This document shows, piece by piece, positions 16,576 through 26,472 of a stretch of DNA of 64,000 bases. Numbering within the stretch: the stretch's first letter is position 1; every line of letters begins with the position of its first letter. The stretch is from CAVRIA01 sp963721115 (GTDB lineage: Bacteria > Desulfobacterota > Binatia > HRBIN30 > CADEER01), in NCBI GenBank assembly GCA_963721115.1, contig CAVRIA010000004.1, forward strand, positions 62,001 to 126,000, written 5' to 3'. Both the position numbers and the translations under genes were made by a program. The notes beneath the pieces were generated by a model. That model searched no databases and had not been told where the DNA came from. It saw only the letters and a list, made by a program, of their open reading frames with translations.

Positions 16576-17651
16576 CCCGGCTCGCGGCGGAGGAAGAATG
16601 CCTTGCGCTCGGCGCTGAGGTGGAGAGGGGTGCCGGCGTTCGGGCTGAAGAGCTCCCCGTCGAGAGTGAAGCCGCTGTCGAGGTGCAGCTCGAGATGCGA
16701 AGCGTTGCGGCTCTTGTAGCCGAACTCCGGGCGGCCGAAGCGATTGGGCCTGCCGAACATGACCGGAATGGCGGCGCGCGAGAGGTGGCGGGGCGAGTAG
16801 CCGAGCGAGGAGTAGTGGATCGGCCGCGGCTCCTGGCCCCAGTACGGACGCAGACCGAGGAACTGTCGCTCCATCGTCGAGGCGATCATACCGAGCAGGC
16901 TTTCGGCCTCGTGCCGCTCACCGTCGACGACGACGCTGGCGCGCAGCGGCGGAAAGAGCGTCCCTCCCTGGCCGGTCGCGATGCGGCTCAGGAACACGGC
17001 CAAGGCGACGCCGGCGCCGAGCTGACCGCGCATGCCGCGCGACTCGACCTGATCCTTGCAGAAACGAATGCCGTGGTAGACCGCCCCGGCGCCGAAGAAC
17101 ATCGCGTACAGCGGCGCCGAGCCCCGCCCGCGCTCGATGCACATGACCGGGCGCTCCTCCACCTTGCCGGAGAGATGCCCGCGCTCCGCTTCCGCGATCA
17201 GCTCGTGCAGGGCGTGCTCGGCTCGCGCGGCATAGCCGACGTTGCGGGCGGTCGTGTTCGTCGTTCCCCCGGGCAGCACCGCGACCAGCGGCGCATGGCG
17301 CCGCGGCGTGGCGCGGAAGAGCCCCGTGAGGACGCCCTGAACCGTTCCGTCGCCGCCGTTGATCACGACCAACTCGACGCCGTCGTCGAGAAGCTCCTGC
17401 GTGACCGTCACGAACCCTTCCAGCGTGTCCGCCTCCGCATGCGGTATGCCGGACTGCTTCAGGGCGCCGAGGATCGAGGCCAGACGGTTTCTGCGCCGGT
17501 TGTTGCCGCTGCCGGGGTTGTTGATCACGGCGATCCGAATCGGTCGCCCGAGGTCCATCGGCGGTCGGCCGATCGGTAGTGAGACGTCGAGGCCCGCCTC
17601 GGCGTCGAAATCGATTTCGCCCTTTGCCGACTGACGCGCAGTGGTCATCAT
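16572..17651 (-). CDS. Diacylglycerol/sphingosine/ceramide kinase-family lipid kinase
   Basis: About 359 residues; ATG 17651 or the adjacent ATG 17648 is likely, with ATG 17558 (MDLGRPIRIAV) as a shorter option, since no strong ribosome site separates them. The DAGK catalytic domain is clear: VINNPGSGNNRRR, VVINGGDGTVQGVLTGL (nucleotide-binding GGDGT) and LPGGTTNTTARNVG. The second half carries the C-terminal beta domain (SRNASHLELHLDSGFTLDGELF, the last part being the DGE motif). The family phosphorylates diacylglycerol, sphingoid bases or ceramide with ATP. It overlaps the downstream nucleotidyltransferase by 4 bp and faces the DEGS-like desaturase, so a sphingolipid substrate is plausible but inferred. 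Confidence 0.9.
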   Translation of the reverse strand: MMTTARQSAKGEIDFDAEAGLDVSLPIGRPPMDLGRPIRIAVINNPGSGNNRRRNRLASILGALKQSGIPHAEADTLEGFVTVTQELLDDGVELVVINGGDGTVQGVLTGLFRATPRRHAPLVAVLPGGTTNTTARNVGYAARAEHALHELIAEAERGHLSGKVEERPVMCIERGRGSAPLYAMFFGAGAVYHGIRFCKDQVESRGMRGQLGAGVALAVFLSRIATGQGGTLFPPLRASVVVDGERHEAESLLGMIASTMERQFLGLRPYWGQEPRPIHYSSLGYSPRHLSRAAIPVMFGRPNRFGRPEFGYKSRNASHLELHLDSGFTLDGELFSPNAGTPLHLSAERKAFFLRREPG

Positions 17652-17990
17652 CGATGCAGCATCCGAACCGAGGTTGGCGGCCCGCGGCCAGCGCCCCTTC
17701 GCGCTCTCCGGGCATCGCCGCCCTACCTCTTCCTGGAATTCAGGGTCAGTTAGCACGAACCGGGTCAATGGCCAACCCGCCGTCGGGTGGACCGCGACCC
17801 CTTCGGCAGGTCGGTCCCCGGGGCCACCCGCAGAGATCGCGCTCTCTTCTTGCCGGACGATGGTTCGAAATGTTACGACGCGGCTAGAAGTTGGTGCAGC
17901 CCGCGACCGATCAGCCGGGCCGGCGTGCGCGAGGGGAAGGCGCTGGCCGTGTCGAGCCGGGAGGACCCGGCGAAACGAAGGGGGAGTGAA
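17652..17990. other. Divergent intergenic region, 339 bp
   Basis: Separates the start of the leftward lipid-kinase gene from the start of the rightward beta-helical protein gene, so it must hold both promoters. I see no convincing -35/-10 pair, no repeat and no credible small gene. The rightward start at 17991 has GGGGAG a few bases upstream. Confidence 0.5.
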
Positions 17991-20410
17991 ATGCGGCGAG
18001 GCGCCTTGTCGAGCACCTTGGCGATCCTTCTGACCCTGTCGTCGGTAGATGTCGCTCGCGCGGTGGACAAGACGTTCAGTCCGACGTTCGGCGAGTGGCT
18101 CAAGGACGAGAACTGGAGCCCTCCCGGCGTGCCGGGGCCGATGGACGACGTGACGCTGGAAAGCTCCCACAGCGCAGATCTGCTCGACGACACGGCGATC
18201 AGGAATCTCACCCTCGACGGCGGACAGGTCTCCGGCAGCGGTTCCCTGACCGTCTCCGGCCGGCTGACCTGGCTCAACGGCGGCATGAACGGTAACCCAA
18301 GCGGCGATCCGGCGACGACGACCGTCGGGGATGGCATGGATCTTCCCTCCGGTGGCGGCACGCGTTCCCTGGCCAACCGCGTGCTCGACCTGACCGGCGG
18401 CACGTCCACTCTCAGCGGCGCCCAGACCCTGCTGAATCTCAACAACGCAACCCTCAACAATAACGCCGTCTTCGAAGCCGACGACGACGGGGGTGACGCG
18501 TTGCAGGGCTTTTCCGGCTTCCCCGGGACGTTCAACAACATGGGCACCTTTCGAAAGATGCCGGGCAACACGGGGACGACGATGTTCCAGGGCGTCGACG
18601 TGAACAACTTCGGAACGGTCGAGGTTCTCTCCGGCATTCTCGACCTGGCCGGCGCGGGCACCGCCGGCGCTGCGAGCACGTTCAGCGTCGCCGCCGGTGC
18701 CGAGCTCCGTTTCGAGGGCCTCGAGCACAGCTTGGCGCCCGGCTCGCATGTCAGCGGCGCCGGTAAGGTCTCCGTGCCCGGGGGAACGGTCGACGTCGGC
18801 GGCCTCTGGGACGTGGACACCACCCAGCTGGACGGCGGCGGGCTGAACCTCCAGGCGCCGGTGACCATTCCGCACCTGATCCTGTCGGGAGGCCAGGTGA
18901 GCGGCGACCAGACGCTCACCGTCACCGACAGTCTGATCTGGACGAGCGGCAGCATGATCGGATCCGGAGTGACGAATGCCGAGAACGGCATAGACCTCAG
19001 CGGCGGCAAGAAGGACGTGGCGGAGCGCACGATCAACCTGAACGGCGGAACCGCCACGTTGACCGGATTCGGCAGCGAGCTGAACTTCGAGTCCGCCACC
19101 TTCAACAACCACGCCGTCTTCGACGTCGAGGACGACTCCGCCTCGTACAAGATCAAGGGCAGCGGCATGTTCGACAACGCCGGAGAATTTCACGCCGTCG
19201 CTTCCGTCATGTTCCAGGGCGTGCAGTTCGCCAACTCCGGCACGGTCGAGGTACACGTCCAGATGACCGCGAGCGGCGGATACCACCAGACCGCCGGCGT
19301 GACACGACTCTTCGATGCCACCCTGCAGTCCTTCGGCGCCGATCCGTTCCAGTTCGACGGCGGAACCCTGGAGGACTCCGGGAACGTGTTCGGCTCGCTG
19401 GTGAACGGCGGCCGCGTCAGCCCGGGCCTCTCGGCCGGCCGGTTGTTCATCCAGGGCGACTACACGCAAGAGGCCGGCGGCAGACTGCGCATCGAGATCG
19501 GCGGCCGCGACCGCGCAAACCCAGTACGACGTGCTCGGCGTCATCCGGCCAGGCCATGCTCGCCGGCGCGCTCGATGTCTCGCTGATCGACGGCTTCGTG
19601 CCGGACCCGGGAGACGAGTTCACGATTCTGACTGCCGCCTCGCGCAGCGGCGGCTTCGACTCGACCAGCGGGCTGGTCATCGGCGGCGGGCTCGGATTCG
19701 CGGTACACCTCGGCGCCAAGGACGTCGTTCTGCAGGCTGTCTTCGAGAACTGCGCGAACGGCATGGACGACGACGGCGACGGCGACGTCGACTGCGCCGA
19801 CGCGAAATGCCAGGACGCTCCCAACTGCCAGGGAACGCCGGCAGCGACCGGTACGACCACATCGACCGCGACGGCGACGCGCACGTCGACGGCCTCGAAG
19901 ACGGCCACGCCGACGGCGACGCCGACGGGGCCGACCCCGACGCGGACGAGAACGTTCACGCCGGGCCCGAGTCCGACGCCGACCGAGACGGGGAATCCAT
20001 CCCTGCCGACGCTGACGCCGACCACGACCGGTACGAGCACGCCCACGCCTACCCCGACGTCGACGCCGACCGCCACCGGTCCCACTCCGACGCGGACCAG
20101 GACGTTCACGCCGGGCCCGAGCCCGACGCCGACTGAGACGGGGAATCCGTCCCTGCCGACGCTGACGCCGACCGCGACCGGCACGGCGACGCCGACGCCG
20201 AGCCCGACGCAGACCTCGCCGTCCCCGTGCCCCGGCGACTGCAACGAAAACCGCGCCGTGACCATCGACGAGCTGGTGAAAGCGGTCGGTCTCGCTCTGA
20301 ACAACGAGCCCGCCGGCGCGTGCGCGGCCGTGGACCGGAACGGCGACGACCTGGTCACCATCGACGAGCTCGTCGCGGCCGTGAAGAGCGCGCTCGACGG
20401 ATGTCCGTGA
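17991..20410 (+). CDS. Large secreted beta-helical protein with PT-rich linker and dockerin-like tail (frameshifted)
   Basis: Starts at ATG 17991 with GGGGAG upstream and a signal peptide (STLAILLTLSSVDVARA). Two ~200-residue beta-rich halves repeat the pattern LTLDGGQVSGSGSLTVSG ... NNATLNNNAVFEADDDG and LILSGGQVSGDQTLTVT ... SATFNNHAVFDVEDDS. After LRIEIGG the frame slips twice within ~50 bp (near 19505 and 19555); restoring it gives TQYDVLGVIRPG then MLAGALDVSLIDGF, a standard motif of such proteins. Then come a CANGMDDDGDGDVDCADAKC motif, a Thr/Pro linker with a 150-bp tandem repeat, and two EF-hand/dockerin-like repeats (VTIDELVKAV, LVTIDELVAAV). Probably an extracellular adhesin or scaffold-like protein. 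The indels may be sequence errors. Confidence 0.75.
19928..20190 (+). repeat. Imperfect tandem repeat, period 150 bp, in PT-linker coding sequence
   Basis: Two ~113-bp copies (19928-20040 and 20078-20190) start exactly 150 bp apart and differ at a handful of positions. Both encode PTPTRTRTFTPGPSPTPTE followed by TGNPSLPTLTPT. They lie inside the linker of the secreted protein, so the linker has grown by unit duplication. Confidence 0.85.
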
Positions 20411-20424
20411 GATCGGCGCCTTGA

Positions 20425-20931
20425 TCAGGGGATTAGAAGCCGCAGCCCGGCGAGGACGCTTCGAAACGGGGCCCAGGCGCCGAGGAGCTCGGGCAAGTGG
20501 AAGAACAGGTAGAGGCCGCTCACGGTTCCCATCGCATGCAGGAGAAGGAGCGACGGGCTCTGCCGAATCGACATCCGCCGCCGCAGCCGCGCCGCCACGA
20601 GACAGGCGCCGATGAGCAGCGCCCACGGCAGAGCGGGCCAGCCCACCACCTTGAGACATCCCAGGTAGAGGAGGGCGGACGCATAGCTGATCGAGCCGAG
20701 CCACGCCGGCCGCGGCGATGCCCAGTGTAGGAGGAGCAGGGCGGCGCCGCCGGTCGCCAGCCCCACCGCCAGCGAAGAAGCGTAGAGCTGCAGTGCGGCG
20801 TCGACGTGCTCGCTGGCCGCCGGCCCGATCCGCAGGATCCACAGGAGATAGCCGACCGGCGCCGCCAGCCCGATCCAAGCGCACGACAGCTCCGCGAGGC
20901 TGCCCGCCAACCGCGCTCCCCGGCTCCGCAT
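20425..20931 (-). CDS. Small polytopic membrane protein of unknown function
   Basis: 168 residues from ATG 20931, whose A overlaps the upstream stop (TGATG), so it is coupled to the glycosyltransferase-like membrane protein. It has about four hydrophobic helices (for example GLAAPVGYLLWILRIG, LAVGLATGGAALLLLHWA, YASALLYLGCLKVVGW and PWALLIGACLVAARL) and a basic loop RLRRRMSIRQ. I recognise no family. As the last gene of a two-gene leftward operon it may assist the upstream membrane enzyme, which is inference. The gene converges on the beta-helical protein gene with 14 bp between stops. Confidence 0.78.
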   Translation of the reverse strand: MRSRGARLAGSLAELSCAWIGLAAPVGYLLWILRIGPAASEHVDAALQLYASSLAVGLATGGAALLLLHWASPRPAWLGSISYASALLYLGCLKVVGWPALPWALLIGACLVAARLRRRMSIRQSPSLLLLHAMGTVSGLYLFFHLPELLGAWAPFRSVLAGLRLLIP

Positions 20932-23176
20932 CACGACCTCGTATTCTCGTAGATCGCCACTCTGCCGTTCGGCTGCGCCAGCAGCGCGATGGGGCGAGAG
21001 GCGAAGCCCGGCAGCGCGGCGCCGACCGTGAACACCTTGCGCGCTCCGAGCCGAGCCGCCAGCGTCGCCTCCTGGTTGGCGGGCACCAGGTAGACGGGCG
21101 TCGCCAGCCGATGGGTGAGGGAGAGGTAGCGCAGGCCGTAGCCGAGATCCGAGGACGTGATCACGACTCCGTCGTCTCCGAGGAGCGGGGCGATCTGCTC
21201 GGCCGTCCGGACGACCGGGGCGAAGGTCCTCGCGTAGTACTCGGCCAGCCTCTCCGAGACCGGCGGCTCGTCGAGCAGCCGGCGCTTCACCCACAACGTC
21301 GTGTAGGGGGTCTGCGCGATGAGCGCGTAGCGCTCGTCGCGCAGGACCTCCTCCGGCGTGATCTTCCGTCCGACGTAGTAGAGCGGCCGGCCTCGACGGT
21401 CGTAGTGGAAGAGGAACGCGTCCGGCGGCTCGGCGGGATTTCGCTCGAAGTTCCAGATTCGATTCTGCAGGCGGCTGCCGTAGGACGGCGCGGTCCAGAA
21501 GACGGACCACCCGCACGCCATGTAGACGCTCCAGCCCTGGCCCGAGCGCGTCAGGTAGTCGAGCGGAGCCCAGGCGTGACTCAGGCTCGGCAGATCCCAG
21601 CCGGCCTGTCGCAGGTACTTCGTACTCGGACGTGCGCCGGCCCCGGCTCCAGTCGGTCCGCCGCTTCCTCGATCTGATAGGACGGCCATCGATAGGTGGC
21701 GAGTTGGATGACCGCCAGGATGGAGACGGCGACACAGAAGCCCTTCAGGATGGCGACGGAGCCCGGCAAATCCTCGCCGAGACGACGAAAGACGATGGCG
21801 AGCGCCAACAGGCCGAGGCCGGCCACGAACAGGACGTAACGCGGCGTGAAATCGAGCCCGCCGGCCGGCAGGACGGCGAACGCGGCGCCGGCGACCAACA
21901 CCTGTCCCCAGAAGGCGATGGGAAAGAAGCGTCTCTCCCGAAACGCCGCCCTCAGCGCCTTCCCGAGGCAGTACAGGATGGCCGGCGCGCCCAGTCCCCA
22001 GAAGACGACGCCGAACCCTCCGTGGAAGCTTCCCAGACCCGGATCGCGAAACGGGGAGGAGAGGGCCTGCGCGGGATGGGCGAGGAAGTCCGCCAAGACG
22101 GACGGAGCCGCGCGCGTGATCTGCGCCGAGGTCGACTCCGGTACCAGCCGGAAGCCCGACAGGGAAGGCATCAGCGGGTAGAAGGGGTGGCCGGTGCGGA
22201 GGAAGTTCCGCAGCGGCCAGTAGGCGCTCAACGGCAGGGCGACAAGGAGATACGCGGCGTACCTGCCGGGCGTCAGACCGCGCCGCCATCGCAGCCAGAG
22301 CAGAGGTTGAAACGCCGCGACGAAGACCAGCATGCTGTACTTCGCGCCCGCGGCGAAGCCCGTCGCCACGCCGGCGATCGCGAGGTCGAGAAAGGCGCCG
22401 GTTTCATGAAAGCGGACGGCCGCGAACAGGAGGACCAGGTAGAGCACGCCGGTGATCAGGTCGACGTAGTTGCTCCCCGCCTGTCCCAGCACGACCGGCG
22501 TGAACAGAAACAGGCAGGCGGCGAACGCGGCGTTGCGCGGCGACACGTCGAAGCGCCTCGCCATGGCGTAGACGACCAGGATCCCGTAAAGGGCGACGGC
22601 GAGCTGGACGAGGTCGATCAGGGAGTCGGCGTGGAAGAAGATCAGCGGCCACAGGAAGAGCAGCTCGCCGTCGAGCGGCGAGGCGAACATGTCGCGCAGC
22701 TGCACGGGGAGGAGCGCGATGCGGTGCTCCTGCACGGACTGATAGATGGGCGGCAGGTGATAGACCAGGTCGTCGATGCCGCGCGGCGGCAGCAGCACGC
22801 CCGCGGCGACGAGCCACACGGTGACGAACAGGAGCAGGAGCGACAGCAGGCAGGTCTCCCAGCCGAGGATCTCCCGCGCTCGCGCCGCCGCGCGCGCGAC
22901 CGTCGGTCGCAGAGCCCGGCGCACCGCTTTCGATTTGCGGCGCACGACCCACCCGAGGAGGCCGAGCGAGCACGCCAGATTGCAGAGGATCAGCGGCCGC
23001 AGATAGAGCACGGCGCCGACGCCGAGAAGCAGCTCCACGAGCACGACCTGCGCGGCCGCCGCCAGTCCGGCGTACACGAGGTCGGCGGCGTCGTCGTTCG
23101 GCCGCAGAGTGGCGAAGACGAGATACCACGGGACCACGAGGCCGACGTTGAGGAGGATGAAGGCCGCTACCAGCAT
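20931..23176 (-). CDS. Polytopic GT-C-type glycosyltransferase-like membrane protein (frameshifted)
   Basis: Starts at ATG 23176 with GAGGG upstream. The first ~515 residues read in one frame and have roughly a dozen hydrophobic helices plus PPRGIDDLVYHLPPIYQSV, resembling the first-loop acidic motif of GT-C enzymes that use polyprenyl-phosphate sugars. Near 21640 the frame shifts at a GGGG run (CCCC on the plus strand). Adding one base joins RLEPG to AGARPSTKYLRQAGWDLPSL, and the soluble C-terminal domain continues to the stop at 20931 (SYGSRLQNRIWNFERNP, VYLVPANQEATLAARLGARK). The intact product would be about 748 residues with a periplasmic C-terminal domain. Likely role: transfer of a lipid-linked sugar outside the membrane; acceptor unknown. 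Confidence 0.78.
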
Positions 23177-23329
23177 TCGCCCTCACGGGGCATCGATGGG
23201 TTGAGGATCGAGGCCGACGCGCCGGCCCGCCGCCGGTTCCATTGGCGCCCTGCTTTACGGCAGACGCGGCTGATTTACTACCCGGCGCTCGCCGGGACGA
23301 GGTGAGGTCCGCCGCCGGGGCCGCAACCG

Positions 23330-24907
23330 ATGAACCGGGACACGATTGCGGAGGTCGCCGACCGGCTGCTCTTCGGCCGGCCGGAAGCGCGGGGGGAGCG
23401 GCGCATCCGCTCCTGCCTGCTGGCGGCGCTGTTCGTGCTCGGCGCCGCGCATTGGGCCGATTTCTTCCACTTCGGCAACACCCCGTTGGCGGCGTACGAC
23501 TGGGTGAAGGAGAGCGCCTACCTGCGCGCGCTGGCAGAGGCGGTGCGGACGTACCGCCTTCCGTGGCGCTGGAGCCAGACGTACTTCCAGGGCACGCAGA
23601 ACCTGCTGGGAAATCCGGAGATCGTTCTCACTCCCGACATCGTGGCATTGCGGTGGATCGATCCCGCCGCCTTCGTGCTCGGCCACACGCTGCTCTTCTA
23701 CGCCGCCGGCTTCGCCGGGATGATGCTCCTGGCGGAGAGATTCGCCGCCGGGCTGGTCGCCCTCTCGTTCTTCTTCATCCTCTTCAACTTGAACGGGTAC
23801 GTCACGTCTCACCTCGCCGGCGGGCACTTTCAGTGGACCGGCTACTTTCTCCTCCCGCTCTACCTGTCGGCGATCCTGCGCCTCGCGGAGACCGCCCGGC
23901 TGCGGGCGGGCGCCGATGTCGCCGGCGCGCTGTGGGCGGCGCTGCTCGTCGGCCTGCTGTTCGCGAATGGTTCCTTTCACATCGCCATCTGGTGCCTGCT
24001 GTTCCTTCTTCTCGCCGCTCTGTTCCGGTGGCGTCTGCTCGCGAGCTTCGCGGTCTGCGCGCTCACCGCCGGCCTTCTCGCCGCGTGGCGCTGGGTGCCG
24101 GCCGCCTACTCGCTGTGGGGCCAGCGGCGCCAGTTCTCCCCCGGCTATCGCAGCGTGTCGGCGCTGATGGGCGCGCTCGCGAGCCCTACGGCGGTTGCCG
24201 GTGGCGTGCCCGGCGGAACGGGGTGGTGGGAATACGACATGCACGTCGGGTTCGCCGGCCTCGCCGTCCTGGTCCTGGCGTCGGCGCTTCTCCTGCGGCG
24301 CCGGCGCCAGGCGCTGGATGGATCGATTCTGGCTGCCGCCGGCGTCATGCTCGTGCTGTCCTTCGGCGACGTGTGGTCGCTGGTCGGGCGGCTTCCCGTT
24401 CCGTTCGCCGGCGTCGAGCGCGCCCCGTCGCGCTTCATCGTCATGCCGTTTCTGGTCTGGCTCGTCGCCTTGCTGGCCGGGCTGGACGGCCGCGCGCTGC
24501 CGTTGTCGAGGCTCGTCAAGACGGCGCTTCTCCTCGCCTTGCCCGTCACGTCGTACGAACTGGCGCTTCACGTCGCGCAGTGGCGGCCACTCCTCGGCGG
24601 CGTTCCCGGCATGGGAGTCGCGTATGTGAGCCTGCTGCCCGCGGCGACCGTCGAGCCGGCGTACGCGCTCTGCGTCTACGTCTCCTGGACCGTTTCCGCG
24701 CTGGCGCTGCTCCTCGTCACCGGAGCGCTCGTGGCGCTGCGGCCAGGAAGGTCGTCGATCTGTTGGTTCTTGGTCGACCTCTTCACTCTTGCCAACACAT
24801 CAACAACCAGCAACTCAGCACGAACCTTCCTAACGCACCACGGCCAAAGCCATGCCGTCGAAGCCCTTCCTGCCGGCCAGCGGCAGGATCGTCGCCGTCA
24901 GCCGTGA
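23330..24907 (+). CDS. Polytopic membrane protein, YfhO/GT-C-like
   Basis: 525 residues from ATG 23330. About ten hydrophobic segments run through the protein. The first loop contains AYDWVKESAYLRALAEAV and a YFQGTQNLLGNPEIVLTPDI stretch, typical of large uncharacterised membrane glycosyltransferase-like proteins. A motif GVERAPSRFIVMPFLVWLV resembles the conserved VERVPARFL-type region of such families. The last ~50 residues (after LVALRPG) are unlike a membrane protein: they read through an inverted-repeat region and 78 bp into the 3' end of the convergent methyltransferase gene. The true C-terminus may therefore be altered by an indel. It is divergent from the other GT-C-like gene, so both may serve one glycan pathway (inference). 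Confidence 0.78.
   Translation: MNRDTIAEVADRLLFGRPEARGERRIRSCLLAALFVLGAAHWADFFHFGNTPLAAYDWVKESAYLRALAEAVRTYRLPWRWSQTYFQGTQNLLGNPEIVLTPDIVALRWIDPAAFVLGHTLLFYAAGFAGMMLLAERFAAGLVALSFFFILFNLNGYVTSHLAGGHFQWTGYFLLPLYLSAILRLAETARLRAGADVAGALWAALLVGLLFANGSFHIAIWCLLFLLLAALFRWRLLASFAVCALTAGLLAAWRWVPAAYSLWGQRRQFSPGYRSVSALMGALASPTAVAGGVPGGTGWWEYDMHVGFAGLAVLVLASALLLRRRRQALDGSILAAAGVMLVLSFGDVWSLVGRLPVPFAGVERAPSRFIVMPFLVWLVALLAGLDGRALPLSRLVKTALLLALPVTSYELALHVAQWRPLLGGVPGMGVAYVSLLPAATVEPAYALCVYVSWTVSALALLLVTGALVALRPGRSSICWFLVDLFTLANTSTTSNSARTFLTHHGQSHAVEALPAGQRQDRRRQP
24747..24829. repeat. Imperfect inverted repeat at convergent gene ends
   Basis: A left arm starting GAAGGTCGTCGATCTGTTGG and a right arm ending CAGCAACTCAGCACGAACC can pair imperfectly around a ~15-base centre. 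The right arm holds ATCAACAACCAGCAACTCA, resembling the larger inverted repeat at 32090-32163, which also sits between convergent genes. It could act as a bidirectional terminator. Confidence 0.45.
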
Positions 24908-25495
24908 ATCGGTGGCCAGCGCGGCGTTGAAGCGCTGGATGGCGCGCGTCCGGGTCTCGTCCTCGCCTGCGACGGGGATGACGCCGCGCCGCACGACGTT
25001 GTCGGCGACGATCAGGCTTCCGGCGCGCGTCAGACGCAGCGCCCACTCCAGGTATTCGAGGTAGGCACCCTTGTCGGCGTCGATGAACACCAGGTCGAAC
25101 GGTCCGGCCCCTTCGGCCGCCAGCAGCGGCAGCGTCTCCAGGGCGGGCCCGACCCGTACCTCGACCCGCTCGGCCAACCCGGCGCGCGCCAGGTTGGCGC
25201 GCGCGACCTCGGCGTGGCGCGGCTCGCACTCCAACGTGGTCAGCCGTCCATCGGCGCGCAGCGCGCGCCCCAGCCAGATCGTGCTGTAGCCGCCCAGCGT
25301 GCCGATCTCGAGGATCCGCCGCGCTCCTGTCAGGACGGCGAGCAGATACAGCAAGCGCCCTTGCACCGGCGAGACCTGAATGCCCGGCAGGCCGGCGGTT
25401 CGCGAATCGTCGAGCGCGGCGTCGAGCGCGGCGTCCTCCCCCATGAACAGATCCTCGACGTAGCGATCGACTGCAGCGAACCGTTCGTCGTCCAT
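24830..25495 (-). CDS. SAM-dependent O-methyltransferase (Methyltransf_3 / COMT-like)
   Basis: 221 residues from ATG 25495, preceded by GGAGGT. The Rossmann methyltransferase core is clear: ARRILEIGTLGGYSTIWLGR (SAM motif I), RLTTLECEPRHAEVARANL (motif II acidic residue), and DLVFIDADKGAYLEYLEWAL with the metal/SAM-binding Asp residues, then LIVADNVVRRG. This is the class of catechol O-methyltransferase-like enzymes that need a divalent metal and act on vicinal hydroxyls of small aromatic compounds. Length is normal for the family. The substrate is unknown. It is divergent from the exonuclease III gene (69 bp between starts). Confidence 0.92.
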   Translation of the reverse strand: MDDERFAAVDRYVEDLFMGEDAALDAALDDSRTAGLPGIQVSPVQGRLLYLLAVLTGARRILEIGTLGGYSTIWLGRALRADGRLTTLECEPRHAEVARANLARAGLAERVEVRVGPALETLPLLAAEGAGPFDLVFIDADKGAYLEYLEWALRLTRAGSLIVADNVVRRGVIPVAGEDETRTRAIQRFNAALATDSRLTATILPLAGRKGFDGMALAVVR

Positions 25496-25564
25496 GCTCG
25501 GCACCTCCGTCGTCACCTTCCTACGCTTGCCTCGTCTCAGGAACCGCCGCAAGATGCGGCGCCC

Positions 25565-26392
25565 ATGCCGGTAGACGTACCGCTTGAGAGAAGCACCCCA
25601 TTCACGACACGCATCGTCTCGTGGAACGTCAACGGGCTGCGCGCCTGTGCGCGCAAGGGGTTTGCCGACTGGCTGCGCGGGGCACGCGCCCACATCGTCG
25701 GCCTCCAAGAGGTTCGCGCGCGCGAGTCGGACCTGGGCGACGAGTGCCGCCGCCCGCGCGGCTGGCACGCGCACTTCTGCGCGGCGGAGCGGGCCGGCTA
25801 CAGCGGCGTGGCCCTGCTCAGCCGCCGCTCTCCCGATTGGGTACGCACGTCCCTGGGCGAAGAGCGCTTCGACCGCGAGGGACGCGTACAGCTCGCGCGC
25901 TTCGGCCGGCTCGCGGTCGTCAACGCGTACTTCCCCAAGGGAAGTGGCACGATGCGCGACAACAGCCGCGTCCCGTACAAGCTGGATTTCTACCAGCGGC
26001 TGTTCGAGGAGGTTCAACGCCTGCGGCGGGCGCGGCTGCGCGTCCTGGTGATGGGCGATTTCAACACGGCGCACCGCCCGATCGATCTGGCGCGGCCGAG
26101 CGACAACACGAAGAACAGCGGCTTTCTGCCCGAGGAGCGAGCCGAGCTCGATCGCTGGATCGAGGCGGGATGGATCGACACCTTTCGCCGTTTCGAGCCG
26201 GGCCCCAGACACTACACGTGGTGGAGCCAGCGCATCGGCGTCCGCCAGCGCAACATCGGATGGCGCATCGACTACGTTCTCGCCTCGCCTTCCGCCGCGC
26301 CCTTTCTGCGCGGCGCCTTCGTTCACCCGCACGTGCACGGCTCGGACCATTGCCCCGTCGGCGTAGACGTCGACGGGACGATCTTCGGCTGA
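25565..26392 (+). CDS. xth: Exodeoxyribonuclease III
   Basis: 275 residues from ATG 25565. All endonuclease/exonuclease/phosphatase-family signatures of ExoIII are present in order: RIVSWNVNGLRA (Asn), VGLQEVRA (metal Glu), NAYFPKGSG (catalytic Tyr region), MGDFNTAHR (Asp/Asn), GWRIDYVLAS (Asp), GSDHCPVGVDV (catalytic His). The subtype with YFPxG and HxPID (AHRPIDLARP) is typical of bacterial XthA/ExoA. It acts in base-excision repair by cleaving 5' of abasic sites and removing 3' blocks. Upstream spacing suggests its own promoter in the short divergent region. Confidence 0.94.
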   Translation: MPVDVPLERSTPFTTRIVSWNVNGLRACARKGFADWLRGARAHIVGLQEVRARESDLGDECRRPRGWHAHFCAAERAGYSGVALLSRRSPDWVRTSLGEERFDREGRVQLARFGRLAVVNAYFPKGSGTMRDNSRVPYKLDFYQRLFEEVQRLRRARLRVLVMGDFNTAHRPIDLARPSDNTKNSGFLPEERAELDRWIEAGWIDTFRRFEPGPRHYTWWSQRIGVRQRNIGWRIDYVLASPSAAPFLRGAFVHPHVHGSDHCPVGVDVDGTIFG

Positions 26393-26472
26393 GCCCGCGA
26401 GCCCCGGCCCTGCGTTTCCAAGCTCGTCGAGCGCCGTCGTCGCCGCGCCGGTGGCCGTGCTACACGTCGACC

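Noticed and set aside
17652..19544. N-terminal extension of the lipid kinase on the minus strand (~600 codons)
   Set aside because: The extension is antisense to the beta-helical protein and lacks recognisable sequence. The kinase fold starts near 17550.
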